Shown here piece after piece: positions 35,291-45,443 of a stretch of DNA of 64,000 nt; positions within the stretch are counted from its first letter, which is position 1, and each line of letters opens with the position of its first letter. The position numbers and the translations under genes were made by a program. This DNA comes from Paenibacillus xerothermodurans (GTDB lineage Bacteria > Bacillota > Bacilli > Paenibacillales > NBRC-103111), in contig NZ_NHRJ02000011.1 in assembly GCF_002220865.2 (NCBI RefSeq), positions 41,962-105,961 of the forward strand, given 5' to 3'. The notes below the pieces were generated by a model, which was not told the DNA's origin, did no database searches, and saw nothing but the letters and a program-made list of their open reading frames with translations.

Positions 35291-37948
35291 ATGGAAGAAG
35301 CAAAAACGACGCAAATGCCCACCACCTACGACCCGAAGGAAGCAGAGCGTAAGTGGTACGATTATTGGCTGAAGGGCGAATATTTCTCGGCCGGACAGCG
35401 CGCTGATGCTGAAGCGTACACCATAGTCATACCGCCGCCGAATGTTACAGGCATGCTTCACATCGGCCACGCGCTAGACTGTACCCTCCAAGATATAATG
35501 ATCCGCACAAAAAGGATGCAAGGGTACGACACGCTTTGGCTGCCGGGCTCAGACCACGCCGGAATCGCGACGCAAACGAGAGTTGAACAAAGGCTGCGGG
35601 AAGAAGGCATAAGCCGTCATACCTTGGGTCGTGAGAAGTTTGTCGAAAAAGTATGGGAATGGAAGGATCGTTATCTGGAATCCATCCATTCGCAATGGGC
35701 GAAAATGGGCTTGTCGCTAGATTACTCGCGTGAACGTTTTACTTTGGATGAAGGGTTGTCCAAGGCAGTCCGTGAAGTGTTCGTGAAGCTGTATGAGAAG
35801 GGGCTCATCTATCGGGGCAATTATATCATTAACTGGGATCCTGCTGCCCGCACGGCACTGTCTGATATTGAAGTTGAATACAAAGAGGTGCAGGGACATC
35901 TGTACCATTTGAAATATCCCGTTAAAGATAGCAGCGAACACATCGTAGTTGCCACTACACGTCCAGAGACGATGCTGGGCGACACGGCGGTTGCAGTGCA
36001 TCCGGACGATGATCGCTATAAGCATCTGATCGGTAAGACCCTGGTGCTGCCGATCATCGGCCGGGAAATTCCGATCGTCGCTGACGAATACGTTGAGAAA
36101 GAATTCGGAAGCGGGGCCGTGAAGATCACCCCTGCTCACGATCCGAACGACTTTGAGGTAGGTCAACGCCATGATCTGCCGCAGATTCTGGTGATGGATG
36201 AAACGGGCACGATGAATGCGAATGCCGGCAAATACAACGGATTGGATCGCTTCGACTGCCGCAAACAGATCGTGGCCGACATGAAAGAGCTCGGCGTGCT
36301 GCAGAAAATTGAAGACCATGTGCATCAAGTAGGCCACAGCGAGCGCAGTGGCGCGGTAATTGAGCCTTATTTGTCTACTCAATGGTTCGTCCGCATGAAG
36401 CCGCTAGCCGAGCGTGCGATTGAAGCGCAAAAATCCGGCAACGGAACACAGTTTATTCCGGACCGGTTTGAGAAAATTTATCTGCACTGGATCGAGAACG
36501 TGCGTGACTGGTGTATATCGCGTCAGTTATGGTGGGGTCACCGGATACCTGCGTGGCACTGCCAGGAGTGCGGTGAGGTGCATGTAGCCCGCGAGGAAGT
36601 CGAGCAATGCAGCAAGTGCGGCAGCACGAATCTCACACAGGATGAGGACGTACTGGATACCTGGTTCAGTTCAGGATTGTGGCCTTTTTCCACATTGGGT
36701 TGGCCTGAGAACACAGACGATATGAAGCGGTTCTATCCTACCAGTCTGCTCGTGACGGGCTATGACATCATTTATTTTTGGGTGGCGCGGATGATCTTCA
36801 CCGCCCTGGAATTTACCGGTGAGATTCCGTTCAAAGATGTACTTATCCACGGGCTGGTACGTGACGCTGAAGGGCGCAAGATGTCCAAATCGCTCGGCAA
36901 TGGCGTGGATCCGCTCGAAGTCATCGAGAAGTACGGAGCGGATGCGATGCGTTTTATGCTTTCCACGAGCTCGACGCCCGGACAAGATCTGCGCTTCCGC
37001 TGGGAGAAGGTAGAGCAGGCACGTAATTTTGCCAACAAAATATGGAACGCTTCCCGCTTCGCCTTGATGAACCTGGGCGACTTTACAGTGGAAGATATCG
37101 ACTTGAGCGGTCCGTTGAAAACAGCCGACCGTTGGATACTGCACCGTTTGAATGAGACTGTGCGTGACGTCACCCGGTTGATGGACGCTTATGAGTTCGG
37201 CGAGACAGGACGGCTGCTGTATAACTTTATCTGGGATGATCTGTGTGACTGGTATATCGAATTTAGCAAGCTGTCGTTATACGGTGACGATGAGCAGGCG
37301 AAGAAGACCACTAAGTCAGTGCTCGCCTATGTGCTGGATCGCACCCAGCGCTTGATTCATCCATTTATGCCATTTATTTCCGAGGAAATATGGCAGCATC
37401 TGCCGCATGAAGGAGAGACCATCACATTGGCGGCGTGGCCTGTCCATGAAGCTCGCTGGGAAGCAGCAGACGCCGTGCGAGAGATGGAATTGTTGATGGA
37501 CATCATCCGCACTGTGCGTAACATACGGGCAGAGGTCAACGTGCCAATGAGCAAAAAAATTGAACTTCTCATCAAACCGTCCGGCGATGACACCCTCACA
37601 ATCCTGAATCGCAACGAAGAGTATATTCAGCGCTTTTGCAACACATCTGTGCTTGCTGTGGGCTTGAACGTGGAAACCCCGGACAAAGCAATGACCGGCA
37701 TCGTCACCGGTGCGGAGCTCTATTTGCCGCTGGCGGGCTTGATTGATATCACGCAGGAATTAAACCGGCTGGAAAAGGAACTGCAGACACTGCATGGCGA
37801 AGTCGAACGGATTGAGAAGAAGCTGCGCAATGAAGGGTTTGTCGCAAAGGCGCCAGCCAGGGTCATTGAGGAAGAGAAAGTCAAACTCGCCGATTATGCG
37901 GATAAACGGGATAAAGTGATTGCGCGTCTGGCAGAGTTGAAAGGATGA
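35291..37948 (+). CDS. valS: Valyl-tRNA synthetase
   Basis: Charges tRNA-Val. The 885-residue class I synthetase has the HIGH-type motif in [16 protein letters not shown], an editing domain (about residues 190-340, [19 protein letters not shown]), a zinc-ribbon-like insert (HCQECGEVH and CSKCGS), the KMSKS motif in [10 protein letters not shown] and a C-terminal coiled coil ([21 protein letters not shown]). ATG 35291 follows TGGAGGAA; the frame's earlier ATG at 35276 overlaps that site. folC overlaps or abuts the 3' end. Confidence 0.97.
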   Translation: MEEAKTTQMPTTYDPKEAERKWYDYWLKGEYFSAGQRADAEAYTIVIPPPNVTGMLHIGHALDCTLQDIMIRTKRMQGYDTLWLPGSDHAGIATQTRVEQRLREEGISRHTLGREKFVEKVWEWKDRYLESIHSQWAKMGLSLDYSRERFTLDEGLSKAVREVFVKLYEKGLIYRGNYIINWDPAARTALSDIEVEYKEVQGHLYHLKYPVKDSSEHIVVATTRPETMLGDTAVAVHPDDDRYKHLIGKTLVLPIIGREIPIVADEYVEKEFGSGAVKITPAHDPNDFEVGQRHDLPQILVMDETGTMNANAGKYNGLDRFDCRKQIVADMKELGVLQKIEDHVHQVGHSERSGAVIEPYLSTQWFVRMKPLAERAIEAQKSGNGTQFIPDRFEKIYLHWIENVRDWCISRQLWWGHRIPAWHCQECGEVHVAREEVEQCSKCGSTNLTQDEDVLDTWFSSGLWPFSTLGWPENTDDMKRFYPTSLLVTGYDIIYFWVARMIFTALEFTGEIPFKDVLIHGLVRDAEGRKMSKSLGNGVDPLEVIEKYGADAMRFMLSTSSTPGQDLRFRWEKVEQARNFANKIWNASRFALMNLGDFTVEDIDLSGPLKTADRWILHRLNETVRDVTRLMDAYEFGETGRLLYNFIWDDLCDWYIEFSKLSLYGDDEQAKKTTKSVLAYVLDRTQRLIHPFMPFISEEIWQHLPHEGETITLAAWPVHEARWEAADAVREMELLMDIIRTVRNIRAEVNVPMSKKIELLIKPSGDDTLTILNRNEEYIQRFCNTSVLAVGLNVETPDKAMTGIVTGAELYLPLAGLIDITQELNRLEKELQTLHGEVERIEKKLRNEGFVAKAPARVIEEEKVKLADYADKRDKVIARLAELKG

Positions 37949-37953
37949 GTTCA

Positions 37954-39333
37954 ATGGCCGAAGCAAATATTTCTAGCGCCGCACCGGCATTTTCCACTGC
38001 GGCTCAAGCCGTGCACTGGATCGTTAATTTAGCCAAATTTGGCATTAGACCTGGGCTGAAACGCATGGAAAAGCTCATGGAAATGCTGGACCATCCGGAG
38101 CGCCGTCTCAAATTCATTCATGTTGCCGGCACAAACGGCAAAGGCTCTGTTTGCGCATATCTGACCCAGGTTCTCAAGCAAAGCGGGTATGACGTCGGCA
38201 CGTTCACGTCACCGTATATTGAGAAATATACCGACCGCATCCGATTCAACGGTGAGAATATCGCGGAAGACGATCTTCTGCGTGTGGTCAATCGCCTCAA
38301 GCCGTTGGTGGACGAAATTGCCGCATCAGAGTTGGGTCAGCCGACGATGTTCGAGGTATCGACGGCGTTGGCAATCGAGTATTTCGCTCATGTGGTCTAC
38401 CCGGATTTCGTCGTGTGGGAAACGGGGCTCGGCGGCAGGCTGGATTCCACCAACATTGTAAGTCCTATTCTAACGATTATTACGAACGTCGGTCATGATC
38501 ATATGGAGGTACTCGGAGACACCCTGGAGAAGGTGGCGGCCGAAAAAGCGGCTATCATCAAGCCGGGTGTCCCGGTGGTGTCGGCGGTAGCTCAGCCCGG
38601 CGTAATAGAGGTAGTACAACAGACGGCCAAGTCCAAACAGAGCACATTGTATCTATTGGACAGGCAGTTCCATTACAAGCGCATCTCATCGGGTGAGAAT
38701 CACCAGGTGATTGACTTTACAGGCCCGTTCCGGGCAATTACGGGAGTGGCAGTATCGATGAACGGCGAGCATCAGCTTCAAAATGCCGCGGTTGCGTTGA
38801 TGGCTATAGAGCTTCTACGGCAATATTACGCGCTGATCGTCGAAGACGATGTGCTGTTTGAGGCAATGAAAGCTACCCAATGGGCTGGACGGTTGGAAAT
38901 GATCTCACGGGAACCGCGCATTTTGATCGATGGAGCGCATAATCCCGAAGGCGGAGCCGCCTTAGCCCAGGCTCTGCGGGAAACTTACCGGTACCAAAAA
39001 TTACATTTTGTGATGGGAATGCTCTCGACAAAGAATCATTCCGGTTATTTGCGGCATATACTACCATTGGTGGATACCCTTATTCTTACGGAGCCGGATT
39101 GGCATAAGAAAGAAGACGCTGCTAGCCTCGCCGATTTAGCCGGAATGCTCTTACGAGAGATGGGCCGTTCTGAAGTGGAAATCATCGTAGAACCTAGCTG
39201 GAAAGCAGCTGTTGAGCTGGTAAGAAAGAAAACGGCACAGGACGACCTGGCTGTCGTTTCCGGCACATTATATTTGATAGGGGATGTAAGATCCTGGATT
39301 CTACATCAAACCGATTCTGAAAAAGGCTGGTGA
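37954..39333 (+). CDS. folC: Folylpolyglutamate synthase / dihydrofolate synthase
   Basis: ATP-dependent Mur-ligase-family enzyme that adds glutamates to folates and may ligate the first glutamate to dihydropteroate. The 459-residue protein has the P-loop HVAGTNGKGSVCAYL, ETGLGGRLDSTN, ITNVGHDH and DGAHNPEG motifs. Two starts are possible: ATG 37945, overlapping the valS stop, or ATG 37954, better spaced from AAAGGATGA; the second is used. It follows valS as in B. subtilis. Confidence 0.95.
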   Translation: MAEANISSAAPAFSTAAQAVHWIVNLAKFGIRPGLKRMEKLMEMLDHPERRLKFIHVAGTNGKGSVCAYLTQVLKQSGYDVGTFTSPYIEKYTDRIRFNGENIAEDDLLRVVNRLKPLVDEIAASELGQPTMFEVSTALAIEYFAHVVYPDFVVWETGLGGRLDSTNIVSPILTIITNVGHDHMEVLGDTLEKVAAEKAAIIKPGVPVVSAVAQPGVIEVVQQTAKSKQSTLYLLDRQFHYKRISSGENHQVIDFTGPFRAITGVAVSMNGEHQLQNAAVALMAIELLRQYYALIVEDDVLFEAMKATQWAGRLEMISREPRILIDGAHNPEGGAALAQALRETYRYQKLHFVMGMLSTKNHSGYLRHILPLVDTLILTEPDWHKKEDAASLADLAGMLLREMGRSEVEIIVEPSWKAAVELVRKKTAQDDLAVVSGTLYLIGDVRSWILHQTDSEKGW

Positions 39334-39340
39334 GAGCGGC

Positions 39341-40726
39341 GTGAATACATCTGAGCACATCCATTTTATCGGCATCGGCGGGTATGGTATGAGTGCTATC
39401 GCCAAAGTTATGCTTGAAATGGGATATGAAGTTTCGGGGTCCGACCTGGCTGGGCAGGAGCTCACGGAGAAGCTTGCTGCCAAAGGGGCTAAAGTATATA
39501 TTGGGCACGAAGCGGATCATGTAAAAGGCGCCGATGTGGTGGTTTACTCAACCGCGTTGTCTAAGGATAATGTGGAGATGGTCGCTGCTGAGGAAATGCA
39601 GATTCCGATTCTGCACCGTTCACAAATGCTGGCGCGTTTGATGAACGCAAAAAAGGGGATCGCTGTCGCAGGCGCGCACGGTAAAACCACTACGTCATCC
39701 ATGATCGCTCTCGTCCTGGAAGTGTGTGGTCAGGATCCAACGTTTATTATTGGCGGAGAAATCATGAATGTCGGCAGCAATGCAAAAGCCGGCAAAGGTG
39801 ATTGGGTTGTGGCTGAAGCCGATGAAAGCGATGGTTCCTTTCTGCAATATCACCCGCTCGTTGCGCTGGTGAACAACATTGAAGCGGATCATCTGGAAAA
39901 TTACAATGGTGATTTTGAGAACTTGAAGAAGGCATACGCTCAATTTTTAAGCCAGGTTAGAGCGGACGGCAAAGCGGTAATCTGCAAGGACGATACGCAC
40001 TTACGTCAAATGCTGCCGCAGATTCAGAGCGAAGTGATTACTTACGGCATAGAAACCGATGCCGATTTTATAGCCCGCAGTGTTAAACTGGGCGACCGGA
40101 AGGTGCGTTTTGACGTGGAACGTCGCGGTGCCATTCTTGGGACGATCCAGCTGTCGGTGCCGGGGAAACATAACGTATACAATGCGCTAGCGACGCTGAT
40201 CGCATGTATGGAGGCGGGGCTTACGTTCGAGCAGGTGGCACGCGCGATCACTGATTTCCGTGGTGCCAAACGGCGCTTTCAAGTGCTCGGTGAGGTGGAT
40301 GACATTCTGGTCATCGACGATTACGCGCATCATCCGACGGAGATTGAAGCGACGATAAGCGCCGCTAAGGCGACAGGAAAGAAGATCACTGCGGTATTCC
40401 AACCGCAGCGTTACACGCGAACCTACTTTTTGTTTGAGCAGTTCAGCCGTGCTTTTTCCGAAGCGGATCAGGTGATTATCACCGACATCTATTCCCCAGC
40501 GGGGGAGAAGCAAATCGAGGGTATCAGCTCTGCGAGATTAGTTGAATTGATACGCCAAAATAGCAATACGAATGTTAGCTATATGCCGAGCAAAGAGGAA
40601 GTTCAATCCTTTTTGCTCGACCATGTGAAAAGCGGTGATTTGGTGTTGACCATGGGCGCCGGCGACATATGGAAGGCGGCGGACGGGTTGGCCCGTGAAT
40701 TAATTCATCGTGCAGATACCAAGTAA
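39341..40726 (+). CDS. murC: UDP-N-acetylmuramate--L-alanine ligase
   Basis: Adds L-Ala to UDP-MurNAc, the first peptide step of peptidoglycan precursor synthesis. The 461-residue protein begins IHFIGIGGYGMSAIA (UDP-binding Rossmann fold), has the ATP loop GAHGKTTTSSM, DESDGSFL and the C-terminal DDYAHHPTEIEA. The start is GTG 39341 with GGTGAGAG upstream and only 8 bp after folC. In B. subtilis murC lies elsewhere, so the folC-murC pairing is lineage-specific. A strong terminator follows. Confidence 0.96.
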   Translation: MNTSEHIHFIGIGGYGMSAIAKVMLEMGYEVSGSDLAGQELTEKLAAKGAKVYIGHEADHVKGADVVVYSTALSKDNVEMVAAEEMQIPILHRSQMLARLMNAKKGIAVAGAHGKTTTSSMIALVLEVCGQDPTFIIGGEIMNVGSNAKAGKGDWVVAEADESDGSFLQYHPLVALVNNIEADHLENYNGDFENLKKAYAQFLSQVRADGKAVICKDDTHLRQMLPQIQSEVITYGIETDADFIARSVKLGDRKVRFDVERRGAILGTIQLSVPGKHNVYNALATLIACMEAGLTFEQVARAITDFRGAKRRFQVLGEVDDILVIDDYAHHPTEIEATISAAKATGKKITAVFQPQRYTRTYFLFEQFSRAFSEADQVIITDIYSPAGEKQIEGISSARLVELIRQNSNTNVSYMPSKEEVQSFLLDHVKSGDLVLTMGAGDIWKAADGLARELIHRADTK

Positions 40727-40754
40727 GTGAGAAAAAGCACTGAGAGCGACATAG

Positions 40755-40803
40755 CACCCCAAAATCCATCGCGCAGGTCCGATGTTGTTTTGGGGTGTTT
40801 TTT
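40755..40803 (+). terminator. Intrinsic terminator of valS-folC-murC
   Basis: CACCCCAAAA (40755-40764) and TTTTGGGGTG (40788-40797) are perfect arms, followed by TTTTTT. Confidence 0.9.
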
Positions 40804-40883
40804 CGTGCTGCACTTGTTCTATTTCATTTTTCACTCTCATAGTCTAGTAATATGAAATTGGACAAAAGGGGAGAAAAGTAGAA

Positions 40884-42278
40884 ATGAACAAAGCAAAGAT
40901 GACCTTCCGATTCGACCACGGCCGCAACCACAATGCCAAGCGTGAAATAAAAGAGACATCTTCCACACCTCACCATAATGTAATCCCGCTGCGGAGCGAG
41001 GAATACCAAGTCATAGAAAGCGCCGGCAATCCCACGCCAGAGACGCTCACCACAGTGCAAGAAGAAGCGCTGCCGGACATTCCCCAAGCCGCGGCGGCAA
41101 AAGTATCCGATACGCTCATCGACGGCCAGACATTAAACCAATACACGCATGATTTCGGTGGCTGGCAAAGCTCCTTCGACATCGAAACGCAGCGAGTAGA
41201 AAAGTTGATACGTGAGTCTTCCTCTACTGCATTTGATGCGGAAACTGGGTATCTAGAGAGAAAAAATTATATGGATACGATTGACCGGAAAGAAATCCGC
41301 GGGAATGCACCCGATCCCCATTGGTACGAGCCGGAGGAAACCGTGTATATGTCACGTCCGCCCTCTGGTTCATGGCTGAAAGTCGCTGCTTCCGTCGCCG
41401 GCGCGGTGGTGACCGGGGTCGCTTTCGGTTTTTTCGTCCTTTCGATGTTTACCGATGAAAACGACCCTAATGCCGGCAATACTCAGCAGCACGCGCAGAC
41501 TCAACCGGCCGCGGTGTCCGGCGGAAGCGGCACTGCTGCTGCCACTGCACAGGGCGGTCAGACGAATTCCACCGCGGCTCCTGGAGCGAACTCTGCAGCG
41601 GTGTCTGCTATGGCCCCGGCCAAAGCATCCTCCGCCGCTGAGGTAACGGCAGTGACAGTGCCGGGCAAGACGTATTCCTTTTTGCAAAGCGGCGTGTTCA
41701 GCACCTCCCAAGCCGCGGACAGCGCGTTAGCAGATCTGAAGCAGAAGGGTGTTCCCGCAGTGAAGGATACGGGGGACAAATATCCGGTTTACTCAGGCAT
41801 TGCAATGAGCCGGGATGATGCAGCCGGATTAGCCAAGCAGTTTGAACAAAATCAGGTGGATGTCATTATCAAAAACGTGGAACTCCCTGCGCTAAGCAAA
41901 ATAAAATGGAGCGGCAAGCCATCTGAAGCATTACCGTCTTATCTCGCAGAGGGCGACAAGCTGTTACAATTGATTGCCCCGCTTACACTCACTCATCTGA
42001 ACGAAGAAAAAGCCAGCGCGATCAACGCCAGCACACTGCAGACTGCGAAAACGGCACACCAATCGTGGCTCGACTTGACGGCGGCCGCGAATGAAGGCTT
42101 GGCAGAGGACGCGCGCGCCGCTGTGCAAAAGATGGGGAGCGCGATGAGCACCGCGCTGCGTTCGTTGGACGAATATCGCAAAACACCCGCGACCTCATAT
42201 ATGTGGCAAACACAGGGTGCACTCATGCAGTACGTGTTGGCGCAAAAAGAGCTGCGCAACGCCGTAGCCGCCGATTAG
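40884..42278 (+). CDS. spoIIB: SPOR-domain membrane protein (SpoIIB-like)
   Basis: The 464-residue protein has a charged cytoplasmic N-terminus (about 1-160), a single transmembrane helix (about 164-188, VAASVAGAVVTGVAFGFFV), an Ala/Gln/Thr-rich linker, and a SPOR-like peptidoglycan-binding domain (about 265-340, YSFLQSGVFSTSQAAD). Then comes a helical C-terminal domain of about 120 residues. B. subtilis spoIIB, also a SPOR protein involved in septal wall thinning during engulfment, lies between folC and maf, so synteny supports the name. The C-terminal helical domain is extra relative to what I expect. The 3' end is part of a 42-bp tandem repeat. Confidence 0.8.
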   Translation: MNKAKMTFRFDHGRNHNAKREIKETSSTPHHNVIPLRSEEYQVIESAGNPTPETLTTVQEEALPDIPQAAAAKVSDTLIDGQTLNQYTHDFGGWQSSFDIETQRVEKLIRESSSTAFDAETGYLERKNYMDTIDRKEIRGNAPDPHWYEPEETVYMSRPPSGSWLKVAASVAGAVVTGVAFGFFVLSMFTDENDPNAGNTQQHAQTQPAAVSGGSGTAAATAQGGQTNSTAAPGANSAAVSAMAPAKASSAAEVTAVTVPGKTYSFLQSGVFSTSQAADSALADLKQKGVPAVKDTGDKYPVYSGIAMSRDDAAGLAKQFEQNQVDVIIKNVELPALSKIKWSGKPSEALPSYLAEGDKLLQLIAPLTLTHLNEEKASAINASTLQTAKTAHQSWLDLTAAANEGLAEDARAAVQKMGSAMSTALRSLDEYRKTPATSYMWQTQGALMQYVLAQKELRNAVAAD

Positions 42279-42394
42279 CCCCGTGCATGCATCGCACGCA
42301 ACGCCGCAAACGCCGATTAGCCCCGGGAATGCATCGCACGCAACACCGCAGCCGCCGATTAGCCCCGGGAATGCATCGCACGCAACGCCGAACG
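42255..42394 (+). repeat. 42-bp tandem repeat spanning the spoIIB stop codon
   Basis: Three full 42-bp units (42255-42296, 42297-42338, 42339-42380) plus 14 bp of a fourth. Each unit contains GCCGATTAG, so the last codons and stop of spoIIB are copied twice downstream. Copies differ at only a few positions. The array runs directly into the terminator hairpin. Confidence 0.95.
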
Positions 42395-42427
42395 GTTCAG
42401 CATCATGCTGCCGATTCGGTGTTTTTT
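42388..42427 (+). terminator. Intrinsic terminator of spoIIB
   Basis: CCGAACGG pairs with CCGATTCGG (one bulge), enclosing a perfect CAGCAT-C-ATGCTG hairpin, followed by TGTTTTTT. Confidence 0.85.
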
Positions 42428-42532
42428 GCAGGTGATATGCAAGCGGCGGCTGCCCCATCGCTGCAACCCATCTCAAGCAGTGGACGGTGCCAGATTTGAC
42501 TCATATCTACCAGGCAGATTTCGACAAATATA

Positions 42533-42541
42533 TGATATAAT
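42533..42541 (+). promoter_or_regulatory. Extended -10 promoter before the small membrane protein gene
   Basis: TGATATAAT is an extended -10 with a perfect TATAAT (42536-42541). No proper -35 is seen. Confidence 0.4.
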
Positions 42542-42609
42542 TAACCTTGCTCATCAACTCTTGGCTGTTATAGCTATCATACATATTATTGAAAGAGGAA
42601 AGCAGCGGC

Positions 42610-42852
42610 GTGAAAAAGAATACATTTACTTTGGTATTATTGCTCATCATAGGATTGGCAGCCGGCTCGTTGGCCGGTCAATCATTGGCTTCGGTTCCCG
42701 CTTTGGCGTTCTTGACGAAATCCGTACCGCTTGTGTGGCAGCCAAAGGCGGATCTGCTCGTGATCAAGTATGATTTGGATTTCCACTTAAACCTTAACTT
42801 AATCAGTATTATTGGACTAGTCGCAGCATTTTGGGCGTATCGCAAATTGTAA
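42610..42852 (+). CDS. Small membrane protein, DUF4321-like
   Basis: An 80-residue protein with two hydrophobic helices (about 6-28, FTLVLLLIIGLAAGSLAG, and about 62-78, LISIIGLVAAFWAYRKL) joined by a polar loop. Length, arrangement and position before maf fit the DUF4321 family of Bacillota; that match is from memory. The start is GTG 42610 behind AGAGGAAAG; an in-frame TTG further upstream is less likely. Function unknown; location between cell-division and shape genes is suggestive only. Confidence 0.75.
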   Translation: MKKNTFTLVLLLIIGLAAGSLAGQSLASVPALAFLTKSVPLVWQPKADLLVIKYDLDFHLNLNLISIIGLVAAFWAYRKL

Positions 42853-42912
42853 CGTACACAGCAGCGTACGCGTGACAGATCTTATACTTATACCGTGACA
42901 AGGAGTCAATGT

Positions 42913-43518
42913 ATGTCTATGAATGTTGAAAAAAAGCTTGTTTTGGCCTCCTCCTCCCCACGCAGGCAGGAGCTAATTCGAACACTGCAGCTTCCCTTTG
43001 AAATACGTGTCAGCGATGTCAATGAAGATACGGCTACCGGGCTCGAACCATGGGAAATAGTGGAACAGCTGTCAAGTCGAAAAGCGTCGGCCGTATGCGA
43101 AATGTATAGAAGTGTGCAGCCGCGGGAAGCGATAGTGATCGGATCCGACACCATCGTCGCGCTGGATGGGCAGGTGCTGGGTAAGCCGAAGCATAAGGCA
43201 GACGCTGTGTCAATGCTGTACGCCTTGCAAGGCCGGGCTCACCAAGTGTTCACCGGTGTCGCGTGCATCGATCTGTCGTCCGGCACCCATCTGGTGGACC
43301 ACCGTGCTACCAGTGTGTTTATGAAGCCTTTGACGGACAGGCAGATCGAGCGCTATGTGGAGACAGGGGAGCCCATGGATAAAGCGGGATCCTACGCGAT
43401 TCAAGGGATCGGAGCGACGATGGTGGAGCGCATTGAAGGCGACTATTTCACGGTTGTGGGGCTGCCGATGGCACTCTTGAGCGACTTGCTAGAACGTCTT
43501 GGAATGTCTGTTCTTTGA
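42913..43518 (+). CDS. maf: Maf family nucleoside triphosphate pyrophosphatase
   Basis: Hydrolyses dTTP/UTP or modified nucleotides to monophosphates; in B. subtilis Maf overproduction inhibits septation. The 201-residue protein has the family start LVLASSSPRRQELI, the metal-binding GSDTIVALDGQVLGKP and the C-terminal YAIQGIGATMVERIEGDY. ATG 42913 is chosen from several near ATG codons because AAGGAGT lies 6-7 bp upstream. It forms the maf-radC-mreB order of Bacillus. Confidence 0.94.
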   Translation: MSMNVEKKLVLASSSPRRQELIRTLQLPFEIRVSDVNEDTATGLEPWEIVEQLSSRKASAVCEMYRSVQPREAIVIGSDTIVALDGQVLGKPKHKADAVSMLYALQGRAHQVFTGVACIDLSSGTHLVDHRATSVFMKPLTDRQIERYVETGEPMDKAGSYAIQGIGATMVERIEGDYFTVVGLPMALLSDLLERLGMSVL

Positions 43519-43575
43519 GCCAGTATCATGCTATAATGTGAACTCACACACATTTTGAATGAAAGAGGGGAATGG

Positions 43576-44265
43576 ATGGAATCGCACAATCCGACATTGC
43601 GCGATGTCCCAAACGAAGACCGACCTAGAGAACGCATGATGCAGTATGGGGCTCAAGCATTAAGCAACGCGGAACTGCTGGCTATTTTGCTGCGTACCGG
43701 CACGTATCAGGAATCGGCGGTCCATCTCGCACAGCGCATGCTGGGGCATTCGGGAGGACTCCGCAGTCTTGTCGACATGAGCTTGCAGCAGTTGACCGAG
43801 ATCAGAGGCATCGGACAGGCCAAAGGCCTTCAAATTCAAGCCGGTATAGAATTGGGACGCCGCCTGGCACGCACGGCGATGCAAGAAACGGTCACCATAC
43901 GAAGTCCGAAGGATGCAGCCGATTTGATGATGGAAGAGCTGCGTTATCTGCAGAAAGAGCATTTCGTATGTTTATTTTTAAATACCAAAAATCACGTGAT
44001 CGGCCAAGAAACGCTCTCTATGGGCAGCTTGAACGCCTCGATTGTTCACCCCCGCGAAGTATTCAGGGCAGCGATCAAACGTAGCAGCGCCTCAATTATT
44101 TGTGTACATAATCATCCCAGCGGTGATCCGACCCCAAGCTCCGAAGATGTCCAAATCACGCAAAGGCTTGTGTCAGCAGGCGATATAGTGGGTATCGATG
44201 TGCTCGACCACATCGTTATCGGAGATCAGACATTTGTAAGTTTGAAGGAGCAAGGCTTGATGTAA
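43576..44265 (+). CDS. radC: DNA repair protein RadC family (JAB/MPN domain)
   Basis: A 229-residue protein of the RadC family. Helix-hairpin-helix residues near 70-80 (EIRGIGQAKGLQIQAG) precede a JAB1/MPN metalloprotease-like domain with the HNHPSGDPTPSSED motif, whose His, His and Asp are predicted zinc ligands. Despite the name, a role in DNA repair is doubtful; recent bacterial data are mixed. ATG 43576 follows AGAGGGG. The mreB promoter overlaps its 3' end. Confidence 0.93.
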   Translation: MESHNPTLRDVPNEDRPRERMMQYGAQALSNAELLAILLRTGTYQESAVHLAQRMLGHSGGLRSLVDMSLQQLTEIRGIGQAKGLQIQAGIELGRRLARTAMQETVTIRSPKDAADLMMEELRYLQKEHFVCLFLNTKNHVIGQETLSMGSLNASIVHPREVFRAAIKRSSASIICVHNHPSGDPTPSSEDVQITQRLVSAGDIVGIDVLDHIVIGDQTFVSLKEQGLM

Positions 44266-44271
44266 TATAAT
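44242..44271 (+). promoter_or_regulatory. Sigma-A promoter of mreB
   Basis: TTGAAG (44242-44247) inside radC, 18-bp spacer, TATAAT (44266-44271) just after the radC stop, about 105 bp before mreB. Confidence 0.6.
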
Positions 44272-44375
44272 AGAAACTAAGGAAGCTGGTTCAAAATTCG
44301 ACATGTTTCGAGGTACCGGGTACAAGGCATGACGTTTGTTTGACAGGAGCCTCCATCAGGAAGGGAGTACCATCC

Positions 44376-45410
44376 ATGTTCGGTGGTTTAACAAAAGACT
44401 TGGGGATTGACCTGGGCACAGCGAACACATTAGTTTATGTTAAAGGTAAAGGTATCGTGGTGCGGGAGCCTTCCGTTGTAGCGCTGCGCACAGACACCAA
44501 ATCCATTGAAGCCGTGGGAGACGCAGCTAAGAAAATGATCGGCCGTACTCCTGGCAACATACGCGCGATACGTCCAATGAAAGACGGTGTGATCGCAGAT
44601 TTCGACACGACTTCGACGATGATCAAATATTTTATTCGACAAGCACAGAAACAACGTATGCTATTCCAACGTCATCCCAATGTGATGGTCTGCGTACCGT
44701 CCGGCATCACCGCAGTGGAGAAGCGCGCTGTCGAGGATGCTACCCGGCAGGCGGGAGCCCGTGACGCCTTCACCATAGAAGAGCCGTTCGCGGCCGCCAT
44801 TGGTGCGGATTTGCCGGTTTGGGAGCCGACAGGCAGCATGGTCGTCGATATCGGCGGAGGCACCACCGAGGTCGCTGTGATATCGTTGGGCGGCATTGTA
44901 ACCAGCCGTTCGATTCGTGTGGCGGGAGATGAAATGGATGAAGCGATCTCCCAATACATCAAGCGTACATATAACCTGATGATTGGTGAGCGTACTGCAG
45001 AACACATCAAAATGGAAATCGGATCAGCGCTGCTTATGGATCCGGCAATACGATTCGAGATTCGCGGCCGCGATCTGGTAACGGGCCTGCCGAAGACGAT
45101 GTCTATCACTTCTGAAGAAATCACAGAGGCATTGACAGACACTGTCAACAGTATCGTAGATGCAGTGAAGGTTACTCTGGAAAAATGCCCTCCGGAGCTG
45201 TCCGCAGATATAATGGACCGTGGGATTGTGCTGACGGGCGGCGGCGGCCTGCTGCGTAACCTAGACAAACTGCTGATGAGAGAGACGGGCATGCCCGTTA
45301 TCGTAGCGGAGAATGCACTGGATTGTGTTGCTATCGGCACCGGCCGGGCTCTAGAAAACATTCATTTATTCAAAACGAAATCCGGACCTACGAGTAAATC
45401 CAGACGCTAG
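44376..45410 (+). CDS. mreB: Rod shape-determining protein MreB (actin homologue)
   Basis: Filament-forming ATPase that positions the cell-elongation machinery under the membrane. The 344-residue protein has the actin-fold motifs: [13 protein letters not shown] (phosphate 1), [18 protein letters not shown] (phosphate 2) and [11 protein letters not shown] (adenosine site). ATG 44376 follows GGAAGGGAG. It is the first gene of mreB-mreC-mreD, with a promoter overlapping the end of radC. Confidence 0.97.
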   Translation: MFGGLTKDLGIDLGTANTLVYVKGKGIVVREPSVVALRTDTKSIEAVGDAAKKMIGRTPGNIRAIRPMKDGVIADFDTTSTMIKYFIRQAQKQRMLFQRHPNVMVCVPSGITAVEKRAVEDATRQAGARDAFTIEEPFAAAIGADLPVWEPTGSMVVDIGGGTTEVAVISLGGIVTSRSIRVAGDEMDEAISQYIKRTYNLMIGERTAEHIKMEIGSALLMDPAIRFEIRGRDLVTGLPKTMSITSEEITEALTDTVNSIVDAVKVTLEKCPPELSADIMDRGIVLTGGGGLLRNLDKLLMRETGMPVIVAENALDCVAIGTGRALENIHLFKTKSGPTSKSRR

Positions 45411-45443
45411 ATTCTTGCGGCAGAGATTAGAAGGTGGTTGCTT

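Noticed and set aside
42195..42499. Reading frames on both strands across the 42-bp repeats encoding repeated peptides
   Set aside because: They owe their repeats to the DNA array, lack ribosome-binding sites and overlap the spoIIB end and terminator.
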